A DNA stretch of 64,000 nucleotides from positions 1,488,001 to 1,552,000 of the forward strand of contig NZ_CP163443.1 of NCBI RefSeq assembly GCF_041053055.1, written 5' to 3'. The position numbers were made by a program, and so were the translations under genes. Positions 18,874 to 28,349 of the stretch are shown one piece after another (positions within the stretch are counted from its first letter, which is position 1; every line of letters starts with the position of its first letter). This DNA is from Streptomyces sp. R41 (GTDB lineage: Bacteria; Actinomycetota; Actinomycetes; Streptomycetales; Streptomycetaceae). The notes under the pieces were generated by a model. The model saw only the letters and a list, made by a program, of their open reading frames with translations, searched no databases and had not been told where the DNA came from.

Positions 18874-20385
18874 CTATGCGCCACGACGGACCCGGGCGGC
18901 CTTGCGGGCCTCGGCAGTCAGGCGGGCCTCGGCGGACCGGCGGGACTCGCCGGCGGCGCGACCGGACCGACCCGGGCGGGTGCCCAGACCGCGGAAGGGG
19001 GCACCGCCGCGCTTCGGGCGCTCCGCGACCGGCCCGCTGCCGCTGACCGGGACACCGGAGGGAGCCTGGGCGCCGGTGATGCGGCTCAGCTCGGCCTCGC
19101 CCGAGCGGACCTGCGTGATCTGCGGCCGGATGCCGGCGTCGGACATGAGACGGGTCATGTCCCGGCGCTGGTTGGGCAGAACCAGCGTGACGACACTGCC
19201 GGACTCGCCGGCGCGGGCGGTACGGCCGCCGCGGTGCAGGTAGTCCTTGTGATCGCTGGGCGGGTCGACGTTGACGACGAGGTCGAGGTCGTCGACATGG
19301 ATGCCCCGGGCCGCGACGTTGGTGGCCACCAGCACCGTGACGCCGCCTGTCTTGAACTGGGCCAGGGTGCGGGTGCGCTGGGGCTGCGACTTGCCGCCGT
19401 GCAGCGCCGCGGCCTTCACCCCGCTGCCCAGCAGGTGCTTGGTGAACTGGTCGACGGCGTGCTTGGTGTCCAGGAACATGATCACGCGCCCGTCACGGGC
19501 GGCGATCTCGGTGGCGGTGGCGTACTTGTCCGCGCCGTGCACGTGCAGCACGTGATGCTCCATCGTGGTGACCGCGCCCGCCGAGGGGTCGACCGAGTGG
19601 ACCACCGGGTCATGGAGATAGCGACGGACCAGAAGGTCGATGTTGCGATCCAGCGTGGCCGAGAACAGCATGCGCTGGCCGTCGGGGCGCACCTGGTCGA
19701 GCAGTTCGGTGACCTGGGGCATGAACCCCATGTCGGCCATCTGGTCGGCCTCGTCCAGGACGGTGATGTTCACCCGGTCCAGGCGGCAGTCCCGGCGCTC
19801 GATGAGATCCATGAGACGGCCGGGGGTCGCGACGACGACCTCGGCCCCGGCGCGCAGTGCGCCCGCCTGCCTGCCGATCGACATGCCGCCGACCACGGTG
19901 GCCAGCCGCAGCTTCAGCAACCGGGCGTAGGGGGTGAGCGCATCGGTGACCTGCTGGGCCAACTCGCGCGTGGGGACGAGGATCAGGGCCAGTGGTTTCC
20001 GGGCCTCGGCGCGCTGTCCGGCCGTGCGCACAAGGAGCGCCAGGCCGAAGGCGAGGGTCTTGCCCGATCCGGTGCGCCCGCGCCCCAGCACATCGCGGCC
20101 CGCGAGGGAGTTCGGCAGCGTGGCGGCCTGGATCGGGAACGGCTCGTTCAGGCCGAGGCTGGTGAGCATGTTCAGCAACTCGACGGGCATGTCCAGTTCC
20201 CCGAAGGTCGCAGCCGCGGGGAGGGCCGGGGTGACGGTGACCGGGAGCGCGAACTCCCCGTGCGGGGCGGAGGGGCGGCGCCCGTTGCCGCCTGAACCGA
20301 CGCCGGGGCGCCCCTGACCCTGCGGCCGAAAACGGGCTCCCCGGTCAGACCCGAAACGGTCGTTCGTACGAGCTGAGCGGTTCAT
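18874..20385 (-). CDS. DEAD-box ATP-dependent RNA helicase
   Basis: 503 residues. Q-motif region TFGELDMPVELLNMLTSLGL, motif I GRTGSGKT, Ia PTRELA, Ib TPGR, II DEAD, III SAT, V ATNVAARGIHVDD and VI HRGGRTAR are all present. The N-terminus and C-terminus are basic, Gly/Arg-rich, disordered tails that probably bind RNA. The start is the ATG at 20385, which directly follows GAGGAAGG. The frame stays open far upstream, but that part is AT-rich leader. The enzyme unwinds structured RNA in ribosome assembly, decay or cold adaptation. A hairpin covers the ribosome-binding site. Confidence 0.93.
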   Translation of the reverse strand: MNRSARTNDRFGSDRGARFRPQGQGRPGVGSGGNGRRPSAPHGEFALPVTVTPALPAAATFGELDMPVELLNMLTSLGLNEPFPIQAATLPNSLAGRDVLGRGRTGSGKTLAFGLALLVRTAGQRAEARKPLALILVPTRELAQQVTDALTPYARLLKLRLATVVGGMSIGRQAGALRAGAEVVVATPGRLMDLIERRDCRLDRVNITVLDEADQMADMGFMPQVTELLDQVRPDGQRMLFSATLDRNIDLLVRRYLHDPVVHSVDPSAGAVTTMEHHVLHVHGADKYATATEIAARDGRVIMFLDTKHAVDQFTKHLLGSGVKAAALHGGKSQPQRTRTLAQFKTGGVTVLVATNVAARGIHVDDLDLVVNVDPPSDHKDYLHRGGRTARAGESGSVVTLVLPNQRRDMTRLMSDAGIRPQITQVRSGEAELSRITGAQAPSGVPVSGSGPVAERPKRGGAPFRGLGTRPGRSGRAAGESRRSAEARLTAEARKAARVRRGA

Positions 20386-20873
20386 GGAGAACCTTCCTCG
20401 ATATGGCGCGCATCGAGGAATTCTCGGCATACATGAGCCGAACGAATTGCAAGAACGAGCCGAACTTAAGACTACGAATAAAAGAAGCAGGCCACATGGC
20501 CCCGCGATGAAAAAAGGCAAACTCCGCAAAAGCACCAATTCGCTTCGGGAGTTTACGGGAACCGTAACTGCAACTCGGGCAATTTTAGCACGGTGCACAC
20601 ATCCGGACGCGACGGCACCAATTTTCACCCGCGATGCGTTGACCACGCACTATGCGCATTTCTGAGGCGGCAGAATAAGATCAACCAGCCCCTTCCCTTG
20701 TGACGGGTATCACGGCAACTGGTCGACGCGGTCGGACAGTACATGGCATGCGAGGGTTCCACGGGCTGCGGAGCGGTGGGGGTGCAACCCTTCTACGCGG
20801 TCGGGGGTCTCCCTTTGTCGGCGTGGGCCCAAGATTCTCGCGGTCCGCTCAAGAATCGACACAAGGAGATCCG
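20386..20873. other. Long AT-rich intergenic region between helicase and acyltransferase
   Basis: 488 bp between divergent genes. About 20395-20690 is strikingly AT-rich for this genome (for example tttagcacgg, gaataaaaga) and is probably the long 5' leader and promoter of the helicase. The right part (20700-20860) returns to normal GC and should carry the acyltransferase promoter. I see no gene here; open frames through it lack codon bias. Confidence 0.6.
20394..20420 (-). promoter_or_regulatory. RBS-sequestering hairpin upstream of DEAD-box helicase
   Basis: TTCCTCGAT and ATCGAGGAA form a perfect 9-bp stem with a 9-nt loop. In the helicase mRNA the 3' arm contains the Shine-Dalgarno GAGGAAGG that ends 6 nt before the ATG. 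Closing the stem should block ribosome access, so translation is likely to respond to temperature or to helicase activity. Confidence 0.6.
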
Positions 20874-23018
20874 TTGACGACCGCCACCCCGTGGAATTCG
20901 GGCCGGCTGATGCCTAACCCAGCGCCCACCGAGCTCCGCACCCCACCGCACGACGGCACCGGGACGCCGCATGCGTTGCGACTCGACATCCAGGGGCTTC
21001 GTGCCCTGGCGGTCTCGCTGGTCGTTCTCTCCCACGCCGGGGTGAGCCGGTTCAGCGGGGGTTATGTCGGTGTCGATGTCTTCTTTGTGATATCAGGCTT
21101 TCTGATCACCTCGTTGTTGTCGCGCGAGCTCCGCGCCACGGGCGGTATCTCGATCCGGAAGTTCTACGCCCGCCGGGCGCTGCGCCTGCTTCCGGCATCC
21201 ACGCTCGTCGTCGTCGCCACGCTCGGCGGTTCCTGGCTGTTCCTGTCGAAGATCCGCTTCGCCGACTACGTGGGCGACGCGCTCAGCAGCGCTCTCTACG
21301 CGGTGAACTTTCGGCTGGCGATCACCGGCACGGACTACCTCGCCCAGGGAAGCCCGCCGTCACCGTTCCAGCACTTCTGGTCGCTGGCCGTCGAGGAGCA
21401 GTTCTATCTGCTGTGGCCGCTGCTGCTCCTTCTCAGCTGGAAAATGGCCCGGCGACGTGCACTTCTGGTGGCGCCGCTCGTCGCGCTCTGCCTGGTTTCG
21501 TTCGGGCTGAGCGTGTCCGTGACGGAGAGCTCGCCGCCTTGGGCGTACTTCGGTCCGCACACCCGTATCTGGGAACTGGGCGTCGGGTCCCTTCTCGCGC
21601 TGTTCGTCGCCCGGCTGGAGCAGCTGTCCCCCACCATTTCGGCGCCGATGACGTGGACCGGCCTGGCCTGCGTCGTGCTGTCGGCGCTCTGGTTCGACCA
21701 GGACACGCCGTTCCCCGGATATCACGCGCTCCTGCCGGTTGCCGGAGCCGCGCTCCTCCTGGCCGGCGGCTGTTCGCCGGCCAGGTTCGGCGCCGGATGG
21801 CTGCTCTCGCGACGGCCGGTGGCCTGGCTCGGCGGGTTGTCGTACGGCTGGTATCTGTGGCATTGGCCGCTTCTGCTCATCGGACCGATGGCGTTGGGCA
21901 GACCCACCACCGTTCGGCTGGCGCTGGTGCTCAGTGCGATCGCCCTGCTCATGGCGTGGGCCACTGCGCGCCTGGTCGAGAATCCGGTGCGCTTCCACCG
22001 GGCGTTCCGCGGCCGGCACGGCCGGGCACTGGGGCTTGGTCTCGGCCTGTCGGTGGGCGCCGCAGTGATGTCCCTGATCGCGGCGGCCTTCCCGCCCCCG
22101 ATCGACTCCGGTGCGCACGCGCCCGCGCTCAAAGACGCTCTCGCGACCGCACCGGACGCACGGTCGCGTCTGACAGAACTCCTGGATGCCTCGGACACGC
22201 GCCTTCCGAGTAACCTGGCGCCGGCACTGGCCAAGATCAAGGACACGAAGTCCGCGATCTATCGGGACGGGTGCCACGTGAACTACGCGAGCACGCGGAC
22301 ACCGCCGTGCGTCTACGGAAGCCGCTCCTCGGAGAAGGTCGTCGTACTCTTCGGTGATTCGCACGCGGCCCAATGGTTCCCGGCGCTGAACCGGCTCGCG
22401 TCGACGCACGGATGGAAGCTGGTTTCGCTGACCAAGGCGTCCTGCAAGGTGGCCGCGGTGACCATCGTCCAAAACGGCAAGCCGTACACGGCATGCGATG
22501 CATGGCGAAGCAGAGCGCTCGCACAGATCAAAGAGCTCCGTCCCTCGCTGGTGATCGTCTCGTCTTCGGATGCGGGCAACCCGGTACAGGCGATGCGTGA
22601 TCCCCTTCAGGGCTGGACCGCGGGGTTCCGGGACACGTTCCAGAAACTCGCGGGAACCGGTGCCCGGGTGGCCGCCATCCTCGACACTCCTTGGCCGAAG
22701 GGTGACGCGGTCGACTGCGCGGCTCTGTATCCGCTGCGGCTGGGGCGCTGTTCGAACCACGTCCCTCAGGCGATCAAGGACCAGACCCGCAGAAACGCGA
22801 TCACGGAGGCGGCAAGGTCGACCCGCGTCGCGGTCATCGACCCGGAGCCCTGGCTGTGCACCCGTTCGGGCAACTGCCCCGTGGTCGTGGGAGACACGTT
22901 CGTCTACCGCGACGACAGCCACATGGCCGAGGCCTACGCCGAGGCCATCGCTCCCGTTGTCGGCGATCGGCTGTCCGAACTCTTCGGCACAGACCTGCGG
23001 GGCACCGGGCTCCGGTGA
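20874..23018 (+). CDS. OafA/YrhL-type acyltransferase with C-terminal SGNH domain
   Basis: About 714 residues from a TTG start at 20874 with AAGGAG 7 nt upstream; the open frame from 20700 lacks such a site. The N-terminal acyltransferase-3 domain has RLDIQGLRALAVSLVVLSHA (motif RxLDxLRxxA, then the His), GGYVGVDVFFVISGFLI, and about ten transmembrane segments up to about residue 400. The periplasmic SGNH hydrolase part shows VVLFGDSHAAQWFPAL (block I Ser) and DDSHMAEAYA (catalytic Asp-His). Such proteins O-acetylate cell-surface polysaccharide or secondary wall polymers. The gene is monocistronic. Confidence 0.9.
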   Translation: MTTATPWNSGRLMPNPAPTELRTPPHDGTGTPHALRLDIQGLRALAVSLVVLSHAGVSRFSGGYVGVDVFFVISGFLITSLLSRELRATGGISIRKFYARRALRLLPASTLVVVATLGGSWLFLSKIRFADYVGDALSSALYAVNFRLAITGTDYLAQGSPPSPFQHFWSLAVEEQFYLLWPLLLLLSWKMARRRALLVAPLVALCLVSFGLSVSVTESSPPWAYFGPHTRIWELGVGSLLALFVARLEQLSPTISAPMTWTGLACVVLSALWFDQDTPFPGYHALLPVAGAALLLAGGCSPARFGAGWLLSRRPVAWLGGLSYGWYLWHWPLLLIGPMALGRPTTVRLALVLSAIALLMAWATARLVENPVRFHRAFRGRHGRALGLGLGLSVGAAVMSLIAAAFPPPIDSGAHAPALKDALATAPDARSRLTELLDASDTRLPSNLAPALAKIKDTKSAIYRDGCHVNYASTRTPPCVYGSRSSEKVVVLFGDSHAAQWFPALNRLASTHGWKLVSLTKASCKVAAVTIVQNGKPYTACDAWRSRALAQIKELRPSLVIVSSSDAGNPVQAMRDPLQGWTAGFRDTFQKLAGTGARVAAILDTPWPKGDAVDCAALYPLRLGRCSNHVPQAIKDQTRRNAITEAARSTRVAVIDPEPWLCTRSGNCPVVVGDTFVYRDDSHMAEAYAEAIAPVVGDRLSELFGTDLRGTGLR

Positions 23019-23207
23019 CGAGAAGGAAAGGCCGTTTCGGGCCTCCCGCCGAAGGCCGCACGGCGGGGCTTCGGTTCGCGGTGCGTTCCGTCCAAGGCTC
23101 CGGCGCCGGCAAACGTGCGGCGACCGGCAGCGGGCCGAGCAGGGTGAGGACGAACTGCGGGCGGATCACCTCGTACAGCGATCCGCCCGCTTCTGCGTGA
23201 TCGTCGG

Positions 23208-23370
23208 CTACAACGCGACGCGGACGGCGAAGGCGTAGGTGCCCGAAGGAACGCTGTAGACGGCCCGGTCGCCCTCGATGCGCTGGAACTGCGCGCCCTC
23301 GGGTGTCTCGTACGGCTTACGGCCGCCCGTCGGCACCCGCACCTCGGCCGTGGGGCCCGCCGCACCACCG
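23208..23370 (-). pseudogene. C-terminal remnant, glycoside hydrolase (alpha-L-rhamnosidase-like)
   Basis: The minus strand reads PTAEVRVPTGGRKPYETPEG followed by AQFQRIEGDRAVYSVPSGTY and AFAVRVAL-stop. This is the typical closing beta-sandwich of GH78-like enzymes (VxVPTxG ... FxVxSGTYxF). The rest of the enzyme is absent, so this is a relic. Confidence 0.5.
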
Positions 23371-23423
23371 CTCCCCCGCCGGCGACGACATGACCGTCTG
23401 CGCGGCACTGGCGGTCGCGGTGT

Positions 23424-24071
23424 TCAGGCGAGTTCGAGAAGTCCCCTGCGGACGGCTTCCGACACAGCCGCTGCCCTGTTGTCGGCCTTGAGTTTGCGGT
23501 AGATGCGGACGAGATGGGTCTTGACGGTGGCCTCACTGAGGAAAAGCGCCTCGGCGATGGCCCGGTTGCTGCGGCCTTCCGCCAGCAGCCGGACGACCTC
23601 GATCTCGCGATGGCTCAAGTCCTGGTCCGGACGGACCACTTGGCCGACGAGTTCACCCACGATCTCCGCGGCAAGTCCCACGGAGCCGGCGGCCGCGGTG
23701 CGGACTGCCTGGAACAGTTCCTCGGGCGGCCCCGCTTTGAGTACATAGCCGCGAGCACCCGCCTCCAACGCACGGACCACGTCGGTCCGTCCGGCGTAGC
23801 TGGTCAGCATCACCGCCGCCACGCCCGGCGCCTTCAAGGCCAGCCGACGGACGGCCTCGACGCCGTCGATCCCTTTGTCCGGACCGGCGAAGCGAAGATC
23901 CATCAGTACCACGTCCGGCATCAGCCGAGCGGCCAGGCGGACGGCTTCCTCACCGCTGCCGACCTCCGCGATCACCTCGAGGTCGGGTTCGCCGTCCAGC
24001 AGAGCGCGCAGTCCGGCACGTACGACAGCGTGATCGTCCGCGATCAGCAGGCGGAGCGGTTCGCCGGTCAT
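23424..24071 (-). CDS. LuxR/NarL-type response regulator
   Basis: 215 residues. Receiver domain: acidic pair ADDH near residue 12, phospho-acceptor in VVLMDLRFAG (about residue 58), conserved Lys in YVLKAG. The C-terminal HTH is LSHREIEVVRLLAEGRSNRA followed by LFLSEATVKTHLVRIYRKL. It overlaps the histidine kinase gene upstream by ATGA, so the pair forms a two-component system. The receiver has an insertion (RFAGPDKGIDG) after the phospho-Asp, seen in some NarL regulators. Target genes are unknown. Confidence 0.93.
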   Translation of the reverse strand: MTGEPLRLLIADDHAVVRAGLRALLDGEPDLEVIAEVGSGEEAVRLAARLMPDVVLMDLRFAGPDKGIDGVEAVRRLALKAPGVAAVMLTSYAGRTDVVRALEAGARGYVLKAGPPEELFQAVRTAAAGSVGLAAEIVGELVGQVVRPDQDLSHREIEVVRLLAEGRSNRAIAEALFLSEATVKTHLVRIYRKLKADNRAAAVSEAVRRGLLELA

Positions 24072-25318
24072 GAGGCAGTCGCCGCGGTGACAGCTTCGAC
24101 CGGCTGGGCTCGGGGCCGCGCGGACAGCGTGGCACGGAACCTGGTGCCCCTGCCCGGCCCGCTGCTGACCTCGAGCTCACCGCCACATTCGCGCAGCCGT
24201 GCCCGGGCAGTGGGCAGACCGAATCCGCGGTCCGCGCGGGCGCCTGCCCTGAACGCCTCGGCCGGGTCGAAGCCGACTCCGTCGTCGCTCACTTCGAGTT
24301 CCACCCGATCCCCGTGCCGACGGAAGGTGACCAGCACATTCACCGCGCGGGCGTGTTCGCGTACGTTCGCCAGTGCGCTCTGCGCGACGCGGAACAAGGT
24401 GGTGGCTGCGCGGTCGTCGAGGACGGGCTGATGCGCGCCCACCGAGCAGAACTGGACCCGGGCCGCGGCCCCCTCCGCCCCGGAACGGGCACACAGCAGA
24501 CGCAGTGCGCCTTCCAGGCCGGCCTCGGCGACGGCGGACGGGGTGAGATCCCGGATGATCCTGCGGGTCTCGGCCAGGTTGGAACCCAGCCCGTCGGTCA
24601 CAGCGCGGACACGGGTCCGCGCGACGTCCGGCCGCTCCTCCCAGTCGCGCTCGGCCGCCTGAAGCAGCATCAGGCTGCCGGCGAGTTCCTGGGCCAGGGT
24701 GTCGTGCAGATCCCGGGCGATACGGGCCCGCTCCGCCACTACGCCCGCCTGACGCTGTTGCTTCGCCAGCGTGTCCCGCGTGTCCCGCAGCTCTTCCACC
24801 AGGCGCTGGCGGACCGCCGCGTCCCGCTGTTGGGCCCGGTAGAGGGCGACGGTTCCCCACACGGCCGCCACGGGGACCAGGACGACCTCGGCGTCGACGT
24901 GACCCGTGGAGCGGACGAGTGCCCCGACCAGTACCGACGTGATCACGGCCACTGTGACCACGGCGGCGCGTAGGCCGAGCGCGCGCAGGGCCGCGCAGGC
25001 GAGCGGGACCGCACACCAGACGTAGGCGGTCGTCAGCGGTGGTGGAGCGAGGAACGCAAGGACGGTCCACAGCAGGAGCAGTACGGGGATCCAGGAGCGG
25101 CGGCCCAGCACGCCGAGCCGGTCCCACCACGCCAGGCCGCTCGCGTACGCCAGTGCCAGCAATCCGCTGACGCTCACGATGGACCAGCACCACGGGTTGT
25201 CCTCGAGCCGGGTCAGCCGCACGAGACCGGCAGCGACGACGAGGAAGAACGCCAGATGGGATATGTGTTCCAGGGTGGGCCGACTGCCGCGAGCGGTCAG
25301 CGGAGTGCGATCGGACAC
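24068..25318 (-). CDS. Sensor histidine kinase (HisKA_3 / DesK-like)
   Basis: 416 residues from the GTG at 25318, preceded by AAGGGGA. About five N-terminal membrane helices (roughly residues 20-140) have little extracellular loop, so the signal is probably sensed in or at the membrane. The phospho-acceptor His is in RIARDLHDTLAQELAGSLML. The HATPase_c domain has NVREHARA (N box), DDGVGFDP (G1) and GFGLPTARAR (G2). It overlaps its response regulator. Confidence 0.92.
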   Translation of the reverse strand: MSDRTPLTARGSRPTLEHISHLAFFLVVAAGLVRLTRLEDNPWCWSIVSVSGLLALAYASGLAWWDRLGVLGRRSWIPVLLLLWTVLAFLAPPPLTTAYVWCAVPLACAALRALGLRAAVVTVAVITSVLVGALVRSTGHVDAEVVLVPVAAVWGTVALYRAQQRDAAVRQRLVEELRDTRDTLAKQQRQAGVVAERARIARDLHDTLAQELAGSLMLLQAAERDWEERPDVARTRVRAVTDGLGSNLAETRRIIRDLTPSAVAEAGLEGALRLLCARSGAEGAAARVQFCSVGAHQPVLDDRAATTLFRVAQSALANVREHARAVNVLVTFRRHGDRVELEVSDDGVGFDPAEAFRAGARADRGFGLPTARARLRECGGELEVSSGPGRGTRFRATLSARPRAQPVEAVTAATAS

Positions 25319-25390
25319 GGCAGATCCCCTTGGGCGGACTGATCCGGGCACGGGGCCCGAGTCTATCCGCCACCTGTATGACCTGTGTGA

Positions 25391-25451
25391 ACAGTGGGGC
25401 CCGCGGCGTTCGTCCGGAGGTGTGCCGGACGAACGCCGCGGGCCCCACTGT
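25391..25451 (-). terminator. Perfect 27-bp inverted repeat (terminator)
   Basis: The arms 25391-25417 and 25425-25451 are fully complementary with a 7-nt loop. The stem begins ACAGTGGGGCCCGCGG. It lies 19 bp past the stop of the minus-strand substrate-binding protein gene and before the histidine kinase promoter, a position that fits a very strong terminator. Confidence 0.85.
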
Positions 25452-25469
25452 CGCTTGCCACGGCGGCCG

Positions 25470-26616
25470 CTACGCCCCCGGGTGCAGTCCGAGCCACCCG
25501 GGCGTGGGATCGCCCTTCACCTCGCCGAAGTACAGGGCGAAGGTCTGCTTCCAGCGTTCGACCTCCGCGCGGTCGGCCATGAAGCGGGGGAAGCCGTCGA
25601 TGTGCGCGTTCGGGTACTCCCAGATCGGCTTCAGGCCCGCCGGAGGCGTGACGTCGGTCCGTACCGACCAGCCGTTGAAGGACGTCTGCTGCTGGGTCGT
25701 GGACAGCTGCCAGTTCAGGTAGAGCTTGGCGGCAGTCGCGTTCTTGGCCTGCTTGAGGATCGCGGCCCGCTGCCCCCAGGCCATGAAGGGGTGGCCGTCG
25801 GCGACGACCCACTTCGCGGGCGACGTCGCCGGTGAGGCCAGGGAGCCCGCGGTGCCGATGCCGACCGGCTTCTGTCCGCCGAAGACCGCGTCCGCGGGCG
25901 AGTTGCTGCCCCGGGCGAACCGCACGTCCTGCTCGGCGAGCGCGGCCACCCATTCCCAGCCGTACTGCTGCGCGTACAGCGAGTAGAGGTAGAGAACCGC
26001 GTCGTCGTCGTGCGGGTACGACGAGGCGATCTGCCCCTTCCACTTGGGGTCGATCAGGTCGAGCGGGCTCTTCGGGGCATCCGAACCGACCGCGGACACC
26101 GCGTACATGAAGCTGAAGCCGATCGCGCCGATGGCGACCCACGCGCCGTGCGGGTCCTTGAAGCCGTCGTACCTTCGAGAAACCGGCCGGCTTGTAGCGC
26201 AGCAGGCGGCCCTGTTCCTTCCAGCGCGTGAAGTCCTGCAGCGTCTGCAGCTGTACGACGTCGGGGACGAGGGTGTCGGTCGCGAACTGGTTGTCGACGC
26301 GGACGTCGTGGTACTTGCTGTAGTCGACGATCAGCGTCAGATCGATATCGGGGAAGCGGCTGCGGAAGGCCGCCTTGGTGGCGTCCTGCTGGGTCGGCGT
26401 GTCACCGCCGGCATAGATGACGAGCTTGCCGCCGTCCGCGAGGGCCGCCTGGTACAGCTCGTCGAGTGTTCTGGTCTCCTCGGCGCCGGAGGCACGCCGG
26501 GATCCCACGGACGAGGTGGCGGCGGCGGGAGTCGCTGCGGCGCCGAGCGCGCCCATTCCGAGGGCGGCACCGGCTCCGGTGGCGAGTACACGTCGTCTGC
26601 TGAGGAAGCTGGACAC
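25470..26616 (-). pseudogene. Tat-exported ABC substrate-binding protein, frameshifted
   Basis: The product starts at the GTG at 26616 with a twin-arginine signal (SRRRVLATGAGAALGMGALG). It continues through KLVIYAGGDTPTQQDATKAA, as in extracellular solute-binding proteins of the thiamine/iron/putrescine type. Near 26170 the frame breaks: KPAGFSKV is followed in another frame by GFKDPHGAWVAIGAIGFSFM and the rest of the protein to LGLHPGA at 25470. About two bases appear to be missing within GGTACGAC. No permease or ATPase genes are nearby. It is either a decayed solitary binding protein or a sequencing error. Confidence 0.8.
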
Positions 26617-27051
26617 TCTGCTGGGACCTCTCTGATGGGGGGTGAGGCCATGGGCGGGGACCCGGCGCCACGGTCGGTTGTGATTCTTGTGCCGCGGAGA
26701 GGCTGTTCGCGTCGACCGAACGGAGCGGAGAAGGTTCAGGAGGTGGAAGCCGCGTTCAACCGAACGGTTGAACGGCATCGGCCTACAACTTCAACCAGCC
26801 GCTCGCGCCTCGTCGGCGATGCGGTATCCGCACAGGCACCCCGCGCACCGTGGACCTGGCCGCCCACCCACGGCGCTCCCCCACAAGTGCAGACACATCA
26901 CCCGAGGAAGCTCGACCGCGCCTGCCAGCTCGGCCGAGATGGGATCTGATGGATCTTCCGATGGGCGGCATCCTTCGCTCAGGCACAGCCAAGAGCTCGT
27001 CCTCGCAGGACAGTTGCAAGCTACGACTGCTGCTCACACACCGATGAGCCG
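26617..27051. other. Intergenic region upstream of substrate-binding protein
   Basis: 435 bp between two minus-strand genes. Apart from the 20-bp palindrome at 26754-26773, I see no gene or remnant; open frames here lack codon bias. Confidence 0.5.
26754..26773. promoter_or_regulatory. Perfect 20-bp palindrome, candidate operator
   Basis: GTTCAACCGAACGGTTGAAC is a perfect inverted repeat (9-bp arms around AA). It lies 138 bp upstream of the substrate-binding protein start. Its length and symmetry suit a LacI-, GntR- or TetR-type repressor. No regulator gene is adjacent. Confidence 0.6.
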
Positions 27052-28227
27052 TCAGGCAGGATTCCCCCACCGCACATGCAGAGTGGGGGGCTTTCGAAAG
27101 ACCAGACCGTACGGAGTGGCACCGCGGTCCGGGTCGAGGCGCAGGGCAGGGAGGCGTTCGAGCAGGCGCTGGAGAGCGATGCGGGCCTCCAGGCGGGCGA
27201 GGTGCGCGGCGAGACAGTGGTGCGGGCCGTGTGCGAAGGCCAGTTGGAGACGGGCGTTCTCGCGGCGGACATCGAACCGATCAGGATCGGGAAAGACGGC
27301 CGGGTCGCGATTGGCGCCGGCCAGGGAGACGGTGACCAATTCACCGCGGCGGATCGTGGCCGGGCCGAGGACGGTGTCACGGGTGGCGTAGCGGTCCACG
27401 ACCGCCGCACCGGGTTCCAGGCGCAGCGATTCCTCGATCGCGCCGTCCAGCAGGTTGGCGTCGGCCCGGACGAGGGCGAGTTGGTCGGGGCGTTGCAACA
27501 GGTGCAGCAGCGCGTTGGTGATCATCGCCTCCGTGGTCTCGATGCCTCCGAACATCAGCACCGCGGCATTCGACGCCACCTCGGGCAGCGCCAGCCGCCC
27601 GGCAGCGGAGACGAGGAGCGACGATGAGCTCCGGCGCGCGACGGTGGCTTCCACGGCGGACCGCAGCTGCGCGTACGCCGCCGCACCGGCGGGCCCCGCC
27701 TCATGTCCGGCGGTGATGTCCGAGACCGACCGCACGATGGAGTCGTACCAGGAGAGCACCGTGGCCGCGGTGGTGCCGGCCAGGCCGAGTGCCTCGGTCA
27801 CGACGGCGACCGCGAGCGGGCCGGCGAAGGCGCGTCGCAGTTCGGCCGCGCCCCCCGGTTCCAGTGCGGTGATGAGCCGGTCGGTCTCGCGCTCGATGAA
27901 CGAGGCGAATCCGTCGCGCACCTCCCGAGGGCGGAAGGGCGAGGCGAAGGGCTCGCGGTGGCGGGTGTGCTGCTCACCGTCCAGGGACAGCATGCTCGGC
28001 CCGACGACCTGCGCGGTGGAGAACCGGGGGTCGTCGACGGTGAAGGTCACTGCGTCCCGCATCACGCTCAGCGCGAGGTCGCGGCGGGTCACAAGCCAGC
28101 CGCCCAGCGCGGGCAGCCAGGACACGGGCTCCCGTGCACGCAGCAACGCCAGTCGCGGATGCGGGTCCCGGGCGAGTTCGGCGAGCGTGGTCGCGGCCCC
28201 GAGCGGAAAGCGGTCGACGACGGTCAT
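27052..28227 (-). CDS. Cytochrome P450 (bacterial class I)
   Basis: 391 residues from the ATG at 28227 (a GTG immediately upstream is an alternative). The I-helix reads MFGGIETTEAM (the acid/alcohol pair is E-T-T), the K-helix ExxR is in EESLRLEP (about residue 266), and the heme loop is FAHGPHHCLAAHLAR with the Cys ligand near residue 338. The usual F-G-x-G-x-H-x-C has A in place of G early in the motif. Family members oxidise small hydrophobic or terpenoid substrates using ferredoxin. No ferredoxin or terpene cyclase gene is adjacent. Confidence 0.92.
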   Translation of the reverse strand: MTVVDRFPLGAATTLAELARDPHPRLALLRAREPVSWLPALGGWLVTRRDLALSVMRDAVTFTVDDPRFSTAQVVGPSMLSLDGEQHTRHREPFASPFRPREVRDGFASFIERETDRLITALEPGGAAELRRAFAGPLAVAVVTEALGLAGTTAATVLSWYDSIVRSVSDITAGHEAGPAGAAAYAQLRSAVEATVARRSSSSLLVSAAGRLALPEVASNAAVLMFGGIETTEAMITNALLHLLQRPDQLALVRADANLLDGAIEESLRLEPGAAVVDRYATRDTVLGPATIRRGELVTVSLAGANRDPAVFPDPDRFDVRRENARLQLAFAHGPHHCLAAHLARLEARIALQRLLERLPALRLDPDRGATPYGLVFRKPPTLHVRWGNPA

Positions 28228-28349
28228 CACGAGCCTTGGCCGGACATGGGCAAACCGATCACAGCCAAGGCTAACAACTCCTCCGAAGGCGTGGCGGATC
28301 GGGGCTCCACTGTTCCGGCGTGCGGGAGCACGGGCGAGAGCGGCTGGAA

